Both the position numbers and the translations under genes were made by a program. Under the pieces are notes generated by a model, which did not search any database, was not told the origin of the DNA, and saw only the letters and a list, made by a program, of their open reading frames with translations. DNA of 64,000 bases from Rhypophila decipiens (taxonomy: Eukaryota > Ascomycota > Sordariomycetes > Sordariales > Naviculisporaceae): positions 1 through 64,000 of the forward strand of contig MU858160.1 in assembly GCA_033297075.1 (NCBI GenBank), given 5' to 3'. Below are positions 11,014-24,207 of this stretch, in pieces (position 1 is the stretch's first letter; the number at the start of each line of letters is the position of its first letter).

Positions 11014-14000
11014 CTGTCAGCGGCAAGATTGAGCAAGGAACCTCCTGTCGCGGCCAACGTCCCTAGCCTGCGCAAATAGAATTGAGCTCTCTACCTTGGT
11101 TTCTGTTAACAAGTCAGGCCTCGGTCCCATGAAATTTGATGTGGGGTTTGAATGTGTCCAAGTGCTCCCGTTGTTCAAGGCAATATCGTTCCAAATACGC
11201 TACGCATTCGAGCAAAGTTTGCCAAGTCCTCGCGGCATGGCGCCTATCTACGTGTCAGCTATCAGCGATCTTCCTACCAGACGAGGATGCATGCGTGATG
11301 GTATAAATTCAAGTCTTTTCCAAGTTGGGACTTTGATGTAAATGCATCGTAGAACCTGGACTCTGCGAATATGGCCACTGGCACCTTGGTACAGAGCTTG
11401 CCTTTCCAGGACATCACATTATCGACGAGTCTCTTATCGACAAAGAGGTTTGTCCTCCAGTCATCACTGCCGTTGCCTTGTTGCGGCCTAATCCCATTGT
11501 CAAACATCTTTGCTGTTCGGCGAGCCACCGGCTTCCAAGCAACTGTCAAATGCACCTCGGTTCTCGGTAGTCCGTCCTGGAAAAGAATTGGAACCCAAAG
11601 AGGATGCCACTGGTCAGATAAAAGAAAAGTCTGTCCAGAAATGGGCATCTTGTATGCTGTTGCAGATTTTTCGACGAATAGTCATCCTCGGTGACCCTCC
11701 CTCAGATATGAACTAATGCAAGGGACGGTGAGTGATGATTAATGTCAGTGGAGGCCAGCATGCACTTTATATGGACTGACACCACATGGCAGCAAGTGAA
11801 CCGCCCGGGAATGATGAGTTGTTCATTTGCGCGATTATTTCTTGTGGTTCCTGATCACGAGTCGTCAAGTTCTTGACGTGTGCAGTAGCTGCTTGGTGCG
11901 TCAATGAACTTGTAGGATACTATCGGCCTTATCTCTGGTAGATGTCTGTAATAGTTGTGGACGGCTGACGATCTAGTCGGTGTAGTAATATTGAAATCAC
12001 GTTTTGACAACGGCGGTCCCAGTTTTTGCGAAAGGCTCAATGGTATCTTTAGCGAATAAGATGAATAGACCCGCGACTTTGACCCCCTCCCTTGGACCAA
12101 ACTGCCGACCTGGTTGTGCAACACAGCTCAATATCGGACCGCTCCCAAGCCCAACAAGGCTCATCCGTCCCCTGCTCCTCTCTTTGTCGGTGCCGAGACT
12201 ACGAGTATGACCGCTTAGATCCGACTGCAGCACCTATGCTCCGATATCATCGGCTTTTTGCACCACGCTGTGCACCTGAGTCTCTGACGATCCTGGTCCT
12301 ATCCCACTCTGCATGCTGGTGCCACGAAAGATGGAAGAAGAATTCACCCCAGAGTAGATATTGTTACACGAGACCAAAACCCCTCCAGGTTGGCCCTGGT
12401 CGGCGAGTCGGACCGTGATGCACTTCATCTATGGCAGATAGACCGCCACAGCACTCACCAGCTAAGCGCTTGGAATTTTGCATATTGGGCAACAGTTGGC
12501 ATTCTGCGCATGCCGGCTGGTCCTCGAGACGGAGGGCAGACCAAGGGCATGTTCAAAGCAGGTCCGGCACCAAGGTTATTGATTGTTCTCAACGGGACAT
12601 ACAAGAACTCTGAGGAGCTTACCAAGATACTCATTATATTGGCTGTAACAGCAAGGGATCATTCCACTGAGCTGTGCGTATACCGACATCCGAAGAGACA
12701 CGTTCCAAGGAGCGGAAACTTATTAATCACCGGCACGCGCAGGACGGGTAGAGAGTAAAGAAGGTAGAGATGGGTCTCTCAGCCCGGAACCATCGAGTTA
12801 CCGGCGCGGCAATATTAACTCCTCCTCTTTGACATATTGTGCCCCAGTATGATGTGGTCATAGAGGAAAAGCAGTGGATAGCTTTCTTCCACACCAAATG
12901 CGGATGCAACTAGAACACGTCTCCCTGCTGTCCCTCGACTGAAATCTTTAGATCTGGACGCAGTGATGTGACGGGGACGGGTCCCTGGATGCGAACATGA
13001 AAACTCAGAGTTCGGCAAAAGGAAAAAGCTTGCGCAAGGTACCCGAGTATCTGACCAATGGATAGCAGTCAAATAGATGAAGTGCCCCCCTGTTCCTGAA
13101 GAGATATAAATTCATCCACCTCGGGCACACCATCTCGGTTCATGATCCTAGGAGCAGCATGGGCGTCTGATGGAGTGAGAATCCAATAAACAGAATGACA
13201 CTGTGAATGACAAGTCTCCGATACCTCTGCTGGAGAAGTAAGCGGAACCCGCCGATAACGGGAGGTTGGAACGAGCGAGAGGATGGGTACGCGGCTTACG
13301 GATCTATTATTTAATGAGTGGCAACTAATCGGTGTAGTTCCATTAAACCTCCCGCAAGGCCTTGCAAAGGTGCTCTGCTGGGTGGCTGGGCCGGACAGCG
13401 CCAAGTCCGCATAGTGTAGGTTGGTCAGGGAATATAATGGCCATGGCTCGTTATAGTTCTAAAAGCCTTTGACAAGACTCTACGGATACCAATTTGACGT
13501 TGCACGTTACGAGCTTACCTAATTGTGAAGGCGCGGGAGCGGGCGGTACCTGTTCACCAAGCCGGGATATCAGGATTCTCAGGAACAGGAAATCTCAGGC
13601 TTGCGCGGTTCCGCTGACATAAAAAGTTGACTGGAAGATGGCACGGATGGCGAGAGACGGACGGCCTAGATCATCCAGGATGCTAGGTACCGTCTCCTGG
13701 TATCCACAGAACACAACAGTCAGTTCCGTGGTTCTCGGTACACCAAGTACAGATACTAGACATTGGCCAATCAGATTGCCTTCAAGAGCTCGCCCTGGAG
13801 GAAAGGTTTTTCTCGGGTCAGTCGACGACGGAAAGGGGAAACTTTGGCTAAACAGTACTCACGTGCTGAGCTCGACTTTCCCGTCAAGCCCGTCTCTCGC
13901 TCCCTCCCTCTTGCTGTGAATTCTGTGAGTGTGACTCCAGGTTTCCAGGTTCTGCCAGGTCTGACAAACACTTGGCTGCCAGCTGTCAGCCATCTGCACC

Positions 14001-15785
14001 GTCCCGTCACCTCAAGGAGGGTTCCATTCGGAACGGCTCCCTCGTTCCCAAATTGATGAAACGCCTGAAAGTGCGCGATTCCCACATGAAAACATGGGAC
14101 AGACTCACCCACCTCACAACATGATCGAGTTGTCACATCTTCAAAGGCTTCCGGTCCCGTCCGCCCACCCTTCTCTTCCAGTCCCTCGAATACCGGTACC
14201 TCGCTTACCTACCCATAGCATCGGCTCAGCATCTCAGTGAGAGGACTTTACGTCCCGCGGCATCATAGCAACTCCGTCACCACCATCTCAGGGGATGCCC
14301 CAATCCGGCTCTCCAATCGCCCACCACCCATTGACCTCTGCCTCAAGGAAAACTTGGAAACCCGGGCTACGTATTGCTTGGCATTTTCCTCCCCAAACGG
14401 CCGCTCACGTGGGCTCACCAACTGTTCTTGACAGTGACGAGTTTGGGTGGGTCGTTCTCTGTCGTCATTCGCCAGAAAAGCATTTGCCAGTTCCTGGATG
14501 CCACAACCTGTGGCTGGGGAGCGCAGTGCATTTTCTCACCGTTGTCGGGTTGGCGATGAGGGCCGCCGATTTGATTGGACATGGCTGCACCATTTTCTCC
14601 AGCACGACCGCCGACTGGCCGTGTGTCGTGAGCCAGTTGTCCATCACCAATCCCCACGCCGACCAGTTTCTAACCTACCGTTGCCCGATTACACGTGGTC
14701 CCAGTCCAGTACCAGTCTTGTCAAGATCCCACGTATGTGCACTTGTGACTCGAGGTTGTCGTCAAGCAGCTAGTTGCTCATGGGCACTCTTGTTTTGCCC
14801 TTTCTTTTTTTTGTCTTCGACACTTTAATAGGCTTTTCTCTCTTCCAAACCATCACCTCCAAGGCCTGGTTGTGCCCGACCTGAATGTGAAGCATCAAGA
14901 GCCAGGAGCGCTTGGGGTGAGGCGCTACAAGTCCTTGGATGACCCCCGCCAGCGACCCAAAACCTCTCAGGTGCTAACCCAAGACATCAACGGCAAATAC
15001 CCAGACCGGTCCTTTGTAGCGCACAAGCGATGGGGAGCCAGATATAAGGTTCGGGACGGGCCTGCGTGCGGGCTGCTATAATCGTCGAGTGAAAAGTGAC
15101 AAGTCCAAGCTTCCCAGCTTGAAGGATCGTCAATATCATAGCCAGCATACACGTGTTTCCCGCGGCCCTATCCGTACCCGTAGTGTCGGATTGAAGCTCG
15201 CTTTCCCCAGCACCGCAACCCCAAAGGTGAGCAGAAGACTTGCTGACGTTGTGTGCTGTGCCACCTCTCCTCTCCAGAGTAGAGCACTGACCAGCTGGCG
15301 TCCAGGTCCCGCCAGGTAGCCCTGGTGTCAAGGTGTTTGTGGATGCTGTTGTGGGACAATCTGGATTGGACGCCCCGCAGACCTGGCGGTGGGGAGCAGA
15401 GAAAAAAGTTTTTACCAACGCAGCCCCTGCACCCTGGCACCCAATCCACCCAATCGTCCCCACCCAGACTCCAGCAAACCAGGCCAGTGAGTCGCTGTGA
15501 CCGCTGTGACGGCTGCCCGTCTGTCTTCCGGTCTCTTCCCAGCTTCTCTGTCCGCACCTCAGTCCCAGGTCGTTACCAGCCGACACAAATAGCAATCTAC
15601 CCCGCCACTTTCCCGCCTCTTCGAACCCTTCCTGCACAACTTGAGCCAGACCAAGATTGTTGGACAGGTAGCTTGCATGCTCTTGTCAATCACCGTCAGT
15701 GACAGCTTCTTCTCGCCCGAGCCCACGCTTCCGTACAGCTCGAGTGGGCGGCTGCAAGCTGGGGAGCTTCCACTTCAACTTTAAA
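11014..15785. other. Long region without a convincing gene
   Basis: About 4.8 kb of ordinary base composition in which open frames are short and lack family motifs or splice continuity. The one candidate worth listing is at 11274-11648. The last ~1 kb before 15786 is pyrimidine-rich and is probably the promoter and 5' UTR of the next gene. No transposase, LTR or tRNA is recognised. Confidence 0.55.
11274..11648 (-). CDS. Possible small hypothetical protein or exon
   Basis: An ATG-initiated frame of 124 codons with an amino-acid mix that looks protein-like, for example DWRTNLFVDKRLVDNVM and GKLCTKVPVAIFAESRF. It carries no signal peptide and no motif I recognise. It is isolated in a gene-poor stretch, and I see no supporting splice partners. 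It may be a real small gene, one exon of a larger one, or a decayed remnant. Confidence 0.25.
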   Translation of the reverse strand: MPISGQTFLLSDQWHPLWVPILFQDGLPRTEVHLTVAWKPVARRTAKMFDNGIRPQQGNGSDDWRTNLFVDKRLVDNVMSWKGKLCTKVPVAIFAESRFYDAFTSKSQLGKDLNLYHHACILVW

Positions 15786-17476
15786 ATGTCGCCAAAACTG
15801 AAACCGCTCTTGCTTCCGCAGATGGTGGAGGACCGGAGGAAACTCGAGCATCTGCAGCAAGTGCAATCCCAGCAATCGCCGTCATGTCCCTATACGCCGA
15901 GCGATGTCGATCACAGCTTCATGTATTCTTCTCACTGCTCCTCCGCGTCCGAGATTCCCTCGCCCTCGCCAGCGAACTCGACCTTTTCACGAACCCACTC
16001 GCGGTATTCGGGGTCGACCTCTTCCCTGGAGATGGTCGCCTCGCCCGTCGTGGAGAGTCCCGCCCTGTCGGCTTCGTCGGCGCACCCAAACAAAAACATG
16101 TCGCACCTCCCAGACGTGCAAGAAGATCCATCCGAGAGGGAAGAGGGCGCTGCCGTAGTATCGGGTCACGATGACGCCGTGTTTGGTCTCTACGACTGTT
16201 TGTGTGAGTTGGGAAAAGATGGCATCCCTGCCCTTGGTGCATCTTTGCTGACAGAGAATTCGATTGTGTAGGCGACGAGCCATGTGCCCATCAGACAGAC
16301 CATGCGCAGAGCCCCACGGCATACCCTTGGAACTATTCCGATATCGACTTTGACTTTGTGCTCGACTGCGATGGTCCTAGGCAAAACAAGAGGAGGAACA
16401 GATCGGATTCTGGCTTGTCGGGCTGGGGCACGCGGCTAGGATCAAAACTCAGCAGCTTGCCACGATGGGGCTCTACCTCCAGGCGTCACCAGTTTGCGTT
16501 CTCGCCCGCCTCCGATCCCTCGTTAGACCAGCAGCCTGGCTTCTCCCATACCGCCTCGAGCAGATCGTCTTCGATATCGGTTCCCTCGCGAATGGCAGCA
16601 GACCGAACCACTGAGCCGCCCATGCCTGCCACGCCCGCGCTTTCTTTCTATGGCAGCACCGAGAGCGTCAACCTCCCGTCCCCGACTGATAACACGCACA
16701 CTACCGCAGGCAGAAGCCTTGAGCGAGACCGCGCCCTCGCGACAACGCCTCTTCTCCCACCACTCCTCACCGATAGCAACGACACTCAAACGCCAGTCTC
16801 TCCCTTGCAATCGCCGACCATCGCGCCGGTGCAGACCCACGAGCTGGCAGCTCGGTCAGCGTATCCCACGCCACCGTTGAGCACCAAGGCGTCGGTCGCG
16901 TCCTTCCGTCGCGGTACCATCTCCAGCCCTGTCGAGGCGCTCTCGCCGATCCCATGCATCCCCGACCACCAAGATGACTGGTCAGACAGACTCGGACACG
17001 CCAACTTTATCATTGAGCCGAAGCCGTACGTGCCTGAAAGCGTTGACCTGGAAACGTTGCATGCATTCCTCAGAGACTGGGACCATGCACGCATCAACTA
17101 CACCAAACACCTCGTTAGAACTGGCGAACATTATGGGACGACATCCAAGACGTATGTCCTCACCGAGAAGAAGTGGCTGGGGATAGAGCAGGAATGGCGC
17201 CGTGCAGAAGACGATTTCAGGAACCGCCTCAACCCGACGGGCAACGGCTATGCTCTGGTGAACTCTCACCTTCGACGGACGACAGAGGATATGCTCCCGG
17301 CCGCCATTCCTCGCATGCTCAGCGACGATGCAAAGTTCCCACAGCGCGGCGACGTCGACATTGTTGGGCCCATGGTTCGGGATGCAGTCATGGTCCGAGA
17401 TGGGCATGACGAAAAGAAGAATGGTACTCCCACTTGGCTCAAAAGCTTTGTGGGAAAGGTGGGATTGCGGATATGA
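15786..17476 (+). CDS. Conserved Ser/Pro-rich fungal protein of unknown function
   Basis: Two exons: 15786-16203 and 16272-17476, intron 68 bp with donor GTGAGT and acceptor GTGTAG, restoring GLYDCLCDEPCAH. 540 residues. The first ~330 are low-complexity, rich in Ser, Thr and Pro, with repeated (S/T)P sites that look like kinase targets. A C-terminal folded-looking block (about residues 375-540) contains LETLHAFLRDWDHARINYTKHL and KKWLGIEQEWRRAEDDFRNRL, probably helical. I recall such proteins in Sordariomycetes under 'only proline and serine are matching' annotations, with no assigned function. The start at 15786 (AAAATGTC) has a good context; an in-frame ATG at 15699 would add 29 residues. 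No signal peptide or membrane segment. Confidence 0.8.
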
Positions 17477-20400
17477 AGCTTTCGCGGTCCTGATGCACGA
17501 CTTGATATTACGCGACATTGATACCTCTTACACGCTCTTGACGACGAACGCAAAAGATCAACTTTAGACTTGACATTCGACACTGTCTGCAGCCTGACAT
17601 TCGAAACGATTCCCCGTTTTCTTTTCTGTTTGTTTACCTTGTTGAGATACCCCAAAACGGCAGGCTTTTGCATTTTTGGTGTCCTGGCTTGACTTGGCAT
17701 TTGGACTGGCACTCTAATGTCTTGTATTTGTTTTTTTCTTGTCTCTACAGCCCGGTCTGATCGGCCACGGGCAGCAATTGTTGCTGTAACATCCCACGAT
17801 GTTGACCTAACTGTCTAAATACTATTTCATCGCCACCTGTTATTCGGCAAGGCCTAATCTTGTACATCAATGGCACATACATACACCCGCTGTTCTCAGC
17901 ATATACTCTGTATTTAACGTGGAGAGAAATGGGTGAGGCGGTATAATGGCCACAATGGGGAGCAGGCAGGCGCCATGGTACAATGACATTTTCTGTGAGC
18001 AGATGCTCCATGACCTGATTGTGGAAACACCTTGCTGCATGCAACCTCCTCAACGTCTTCGACCGCCTCATGATTCCACTTTGCCAGAGGATACCTCTGA
18101 CCACAAGGTCGTAACGATGCTGTTGTGGCCAGCCAATGAAGCTTATCGGCGCGATCGTGCTCGCCAGGTTGATTCACCAACATTCTGGACTCGGCGTTGG
18201 AGGACAAGGTTCGAAGCGGCTGGCAGATGGCTGGCCTCATTGGTCCTCCCCCGAATCTCAACACCTTTTTTCCCACCCATTTGATGCGGTGTGCATCGGA
18301 TTCCAACACCACGCGATGTTATGCAACTGCGAGACCCAGATTCAATCTTTCTCAGCCACACACAGGCTAGGTCGGCATCTGGGGTGTGCCACGCTGGGGA
18401 GAGATCTTTGTTTCTTCAGACCCGCCTCTACGTTTGCTCTCAAACACGAAACACGTGGCGTCCAACCAAGGTGTATCCCGTCTTCCACACCGCGCTCGCT
18501 TTCCTCGGCTGGCGGCAGCCATGTCTCACCCACCCGCAGCTCTCGCATCATCCTGGGGTTTCTCCTAAATGACGTGAGGAGTGGGGGAATGGAGGGGGCT
18601 TCCTTGAATGGCTGGTACAGGTGCAAAATGCTGCAAGTTGCCGATTCGTCTACACCATAGAGGCCAACGGGGACATAGGGAGGCTTGGTAGGGTATTTCG
18701 TACATCAATATGCATGTCCTGGGGTGTGTTTAAAGACGGAACCAAAAATATCCAGACACATGTTTTCACTCTTGCATCCTCAATCATTGTCTCTGATGTC
18801 GTCTCCTCCAAGTTCTCGTCATGGGCTTTATAATCTTTTGAATGTCAGACAAGCCATCCTGGATTACACTTTCCCTCCTAGGTACCCCAGTTACGCACCT
18901 GGGTTGGCACTGGCGCTTGCTTGCTGCCTCTTTTTAGTGACACCTCCCGCGGGCTCCTTTGTTCAACAAGGGGCTTGATCAATGGCAGGAGGAAACCATG
19001 GGATCGACCATCTACCTAGCACCGGTGCCGTGGTCACATCTCAACGATTCTTTCAAGCCCAGTAGCTCTCTAGCTCCTTCGCCATCCCCAACCAACGATC
19101 CCCTCCGCTGGTGGGCATGCACAAGATGTATGCAGCATGGGAGAGGGTAGGTACCCAGCCGTCTCGTCCCGCTCTGTGTCTCGATGCACGACCTCTGAGA
19201 GGGATATATCACGTACTGAAGTTGCTTTGTCCAGGCCACGGCCGCCACCATAACTTGTCCACCGGTCCCCATGTCTCAGCACAACAGGACAGGTGAAGGG
19301 AGATATTCAAGACATGCAACTGTGTAGATAAGAGTATCCGCTCTGACCTACGGCAGACCGCGGTAAGCTGTGCAGCATTTGGGTTGAGATAGAATGCTCC
19401 GCTATTCACTGGCAGCATGCGACATGTCGTCCTAATGCTCGTCTGGCAACTTGACCTGCACACGCACAGCAACGTGTTCGACCGGGAATCTTTCTCGCCA
19501 GATGGGATCGACCGCATCAGCTTTGATTGGTCCTGTAATAAAGTTGGCATATTACCACACCAGTCACAACTTGCTTAGCAGCTTTTGATCCATACAGGGG
19601 ACCATTTCCATCCGTCAGTCATCAACCCAGTCACATGGCCGGATGCGGGGAGCTCAAGATTGATGGAGAGGGCTGACGTACCCGCCAAAGATCTGATGAA
19701 CATTGGTCTTTATTTACTCTCAGGCTACTGCAAGTTCCCGATTGTGGAGGAGGCATAGCTTGCGGGGTGGACTGGAACCTCGGGTCCGGGCCATGTCTAG
19801 AACCGGCTGCTTGGTAACACCAACGTATTTTGCCAGGACGCCTACTGGTCAGGTTCGTCTCAAGAAGACAAGATGGGATGGTGAAGCTGAATGATAAGGA
19901 CAGACACCATTAATTCCGACTTGTCCCATGGGGACTGGGTCTCTCATGCATGCAAAGGTCCCGACATGCCTCTGTTCAAGAGTGATATCCGAGCCGGCCG
20001 AAGTGGACGTGTCAGTCTGCCCATACATCAAGCTAATGTAAGCATGTGAAGCTAGCTCGGAACTACTCGGGGTAGCCTACATGACTAGAGGGGCTGAATC
20101 GGACCGGAGGACTGAGACGGGTCGGAAGTCCAAGCACAAGTCATGACAGGAGCTGCAGGAGTACAAGGAGGTCAAAAGTGGCCTAGCCCCTAGACTAGAT
20201 CTCTTGCCCCCAATAAGCATCCGGGTCCTTATCCCTCTATTAGAATTGATCCATTGTTTTCTCAGCCTTCTGATGGTGCCAAGGCTCCCAAGAGGAACTG
20301 GTAGGGCTTTTCAAGTCTTTGTGGTATGTGATTTGATAACGAATGTGATGCCTGACGGTGATGGTGGATTATTGCCGGCTCCTCTTTACTTGGCCGCAGT

Positions 20401-21254
20401 TCCAGGGCAGATGAGTGACATGACCCATTGAAGACTCTCAAGAGGCTTGCAACTCTGACATGAAACCGTGTTCGGGATATTACTGGAACTACTATGTGAA
20501 GCAACCAAGCTCAAGCTTCAACTCCCTCGGTTCAGTTAGGCAGCTCACTACCAGGTACATGGAGCCGAGCCTGCGCCACTACGAGTCTGCCCGAGGCCTG
20601 GCCGGATCTCCATAATTCCCCGGAAATGGCCTCAGCCCAAATCGGTTACACGCACGTGGCACAGTTGGCCGGAACATTTGACGAGAATGACACTGCCGAT
20701 TAGGTCAACTCGTTTCGACAGCCCAGATCTCAGTGATAAGAGCTGCCTAATAGCAAAGCTATGGCTTGACTATTTCCGAGGTGGAGGGGTTGTCGATCCG
20801 GTCCTCAGTTGGAAAGAGATAGTGAATCCGTCCACGAATGCAAGACATGCTGATGTTCTGACTGATCGTGTATTCATCGCTTCCGATGCGTACAGCCTAC
20901 AGATCTGAGCCCTTCCTGAGGCAAAAAGTTCCGATAATGTCTCGTGGAGGGTGGGGAGCCCCTGAATCTAGGAACATGGCTGTTTTGTCATACCCTTCTT
21001 TCTATAGTCCGAAGCATGGCGATAATGAAAGTCGGCTGATTAGACTCTGGCTACCGATGCTATCCGGTTGGCTATATATACCCACAAAGTGAGAGAGTGG
21101 ATAGTAGCATTACAATTATTAATTATTATATCAGACGGGTCCTCTTGTTTACTAATAAGGAGGACGGAAAAATGGTCTAGACAAAATGACAAATCAAAGA
21201 GGGAAGATATGCAATGATTGGCTTTGCCAGGCACGATTAGGAACGCCAAAAGAA
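17477..21254. other. Long region without a convincing gene
   Basis: About 3.8 kb. All frames are short and without motifs. A small AT-rich patch lies near 21095-21150, just beyond the 3' end of the next gene, and is probably its terminator region. No RNA gene, repeat family or transposon protein is recognised. Confidence 0.55.
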
Positions 21255-24207
21255 TCACAGACCTGGTGGCACAAGAAATTTGGGTTGCCTGCCTACGCAC
21301 AAGCCTGCCTGCTCCTTTCTCCTTTGCTTTTCTGCGTCACTCGGGATTGATCCCAGGGCTGACCGGTTAGCTATCGTCATCTGGAACATACTCATAATGC
21401 CGAGCACCAACATACCTTTCTTCTTGGGTGGCTCTGTGAACGCAGAATGGCGCTTCTCGTCCGTCTGTCTCTGGGGCGTGGGGCTGTCGGGCACAACCGT
21501 GAACCGTGGCCCATTGCGCTGCGGCCCTTTCTCTTCATAACCTTGGTAATCAACTTCCTGGGCCGGCTGGAAAGGTGTTACATGCACCGTGTATTGGCTC
21601 ATGGCAACGACACTTGGCGACTCCTTTGACTCCGTTGGTGGTTTTCGTCGAAAGGGGTTGTTGGATGGGAGCGGCGGCGACCGGACCGGCTCCTCTTTTC
21701 TTCCATACCTCGGAGCCCCGTATCTCGGTCCTTCGTCAAACTGTCTGCTATGCGTCTCTGGCCTTTCACGTGCGTAGGTGGTCACCGGCTTCCTCGGGAG
21801 ACACCCTTCCCTGAAATACCGAAGAGGGATGTCCTTCTCGCTCACAAGCCAACCAGCAGGAGTCTTCTTGTCGGGTTGCCGCTGCCAGGCAGATCGACAT
21901 GGCGGGCAGAAAGAAGAAAGTCGCGTGGGCAAGGCAATGAACTTTCTGCCGTCCCTACATGCGCAGCACTTGGCATCTCCGTCAGGGGACTTGGCGCATT
22001 CAAGGGCCATGGAATGCTTGCAGTCGCTGCGAGGTTCCATGAGCCGCCATTCCGGTGGACATTGGGAATCGGGCTTTGCCTTCCAGGTGGCCTCGCAAGT
22101 GGCACAGTAGCTCCTCACACGCGATGCCTTGGGGAGGTTCTTACTCCGTTTGTCGTTGCAAGCGCAGCACTTGACTTTGATAGGGCCACTGTTCAGACAC
22201 GTAACTGCCATCCCATTGTGACGACAGCCCAGTTGCCACTCCGGAGGGCACTCGTTTTCCGGCGTTCCGTTCCAGAAAGAACGGCAAGTGACACAATAGC
22301 CTCGCAATCTGGAGGCCTTGGGGAGCATGGTCCTGTTCGTGTCCTTGCATGCACAGCAGCAGGGGCCCGAGGTATAACTTATTCCCTTCTCCCACGCGTT
22401 GGCTCGGCCATGAGGACACTTGAGGTTCCACAACCGGGGACTCAAGGAGTCGTCGGTATTGGTCCAGTAGGTGGAACAAGGCGAGCAGTAGGTCGCGATC
22501 CTGACCTTTTTGTTGAATCCGACAGGGCCAGATCTATTGTCGAGACACGCACAACACTGGCCACGGCTCCTGTGTGTTGAGCAGCGGTTGTATTGGTCGC
22601 CATGGTCACACTTGATGCCCCAGGACCTTGGCAGCAGCGAGACGGCTGCAGCGTTCCAGTGCGTTGAGCACGAAGCGCAATATGTGGCAGTTCGGTCATG
22701 GCGAGGCATCGTTCCTTTCCGTGTATCTTTGCACGCGCAGCATGTGGGCTCAAACTGTTTGGCCTGCGAGCAAGCCTTGGAGCGAGAGTGTTCACATTGC
22801 AGGTCGGCTAGTCGCCACTCAGCTGGACACTCGGCCGGCGTGCACTCGCGGAAGAAGTCGCGGCAGGTCTCGCAGTAGCTAGAAGCACGGGTCTCTTGAG
22901 AAAGAAGCTGGCCGACTCGCGGATCGACACAGGCGCAGCATCGCTTGGATCCAGTTGGGCATCGAGAGCAGGCGGCCCCGACAATTCCGTGGACACATTT
23001 GCGGTCTTCTATCAGCTGGTCGATGAAATCCTCCACGTTGTCAGCTACTCGCCATTCAACTGGGACTTGGCTGGCCAAACACGACCGCCAATGCTGCTGG
23101 CATGAATAGCAATAGGTGGCCGTGCGAGAATAAACCGTCAGTGAAAGCGACGCAGGTCTAGAGTCCTTGCAGGCGCAGCATGTGCTTTCGTAGCTCAGCC
23201 GCGAGGAACAGAGCGTGGACCTGCTATGCCGGCAACTGGCCGCGTAGGTGTTTCTGACCGGGACGGGAATGCTCGTGCCGGTATATGGTGGAGCTGTGAC
23301 GGGAGGAGGCAGTCGGCTGCCCCCGGACGACGAGCAACGGCGAATACAACAGCAAAAGATACAAAGAAGAGCCAGGCCTCCAACTCCGATTCCCACCGTA
23401 ACAAGGATGGAATAGATGAAGGGAAGATTGAAGACGGAGAATTGAGGCGTCGCATTGCTGGCCGGAACTGACTGAGTGGGGACAACGATCTTAAGGTATG
23501 GTTGGATAATCGTCGCAGTGGTCGTGCTGGCGGTGATATAGCCCGTGGATATGACGCTCTCTGTGTACATGAGACTGGTTGTTGGAATGATAGTCCCAGA
23601 TGAGTTCAGCAAGAGGGATTCCGTCGGAAATCCGATGGCAACGCCCAAGTATGGTTGGCCCGATGTTAGAGTCCATTGAGACCTGCACCCTCCACCAACC
23701 CACGTATAGCCATCTGTGTCAGTGTGGGTAGAGGTTGAGATGGCGTAATTTCTGTACTTCAAGTCAGTTCCTTTGTTCTGATCATCCACGAGCACTGTTT
23801 CTGACGCGCCGGTATCTCGGTCGGACTTACGAGGGACAGCATGTGAGAACGGCAAGATCAGTGGCAGACCAGTGAGTTGTGCTCAGGGCGGCCGTATATC
23901 CAGCTGGGCATCCTGTTGCTGGCCGGAATGCAAATCCGACACGGTCGTTATATCCCGGAGGTTGGCATTGGGTCTCCGTCATGGACCCCGGGGCCGTCTC
24001 GTATGGCAAATTGATCCAACCATCCCCCAGGCCAGTATCGTGAAAGGCATCGGGAGTGCAGCCATTCGCGTCACAAATTCCCTGATGGAATCGGGGAAGA
24101 GGGGTGACGCAAGCTGCTGGTTGAGTCCACGGTGTGGTCAATGGTGCGGCCAGAGTCCAAGTTGGTGCCATGGGCAGCGGCCCAGTCGGGGTCGGAATGA
24201 GCGACAT
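21255..24207 (-). CDS. Single-pass membrane protein with seven Cys/His modules
   Basis: Two exons: 24207-23831 and 23751-21255. The 79-bp intron (GTAAGT ... GTACAG) restores LTCCPSNYAIS. About 957 residues. Residues 1-235 match the layout of a fungal ectodomain class: no cleaved signal peptide, Thr/Pro-rich start, cysteines in CDANGC, GCPAGYT and CCPS, then WVGGGC. A TM helix follows at about 236-261 (IYSILVTVGIGVGGLALLCI), with CCCIRR as the cytosolic anchor. Residues 299-764 are seven tandem Cys/His modules. The tail (765-957) is charged and Pro-rich. If the N-terminus is outside, the modules are cytosolic and could bind zinc. A 60-nt in-frame segment (21332-21391) with GTATGT, GCTAAC and GCAG may be a further intron, giving about 937 residues. 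I know no named family for the modules; function unknown. Confidence 0.8.
21837..23234 (-). repeat. Seven tandem ~65-residue Cys/His modules
   Basis: Coding repeat inside the membrane protein. Modules begin at 23234, 22997, 22796, 22610, 22418, 22226 and 22022 (79, 67, 62, 64, 64 and 68 residues apart). Shared pattern: C-x-H-(S/G/N), a variable Cys, then C-C-x-C-x-D about 12-20 residues on, a basic stretch ending (Y/F)C-x2-C, an aromatic residue four positions later, and a closing P-x2-W. Modules 5 and 6 are most alike (LPKASR(L/V)R, ECPPEW against QCPPEW), suggesting a recent duplication. Confidence 0.85.
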
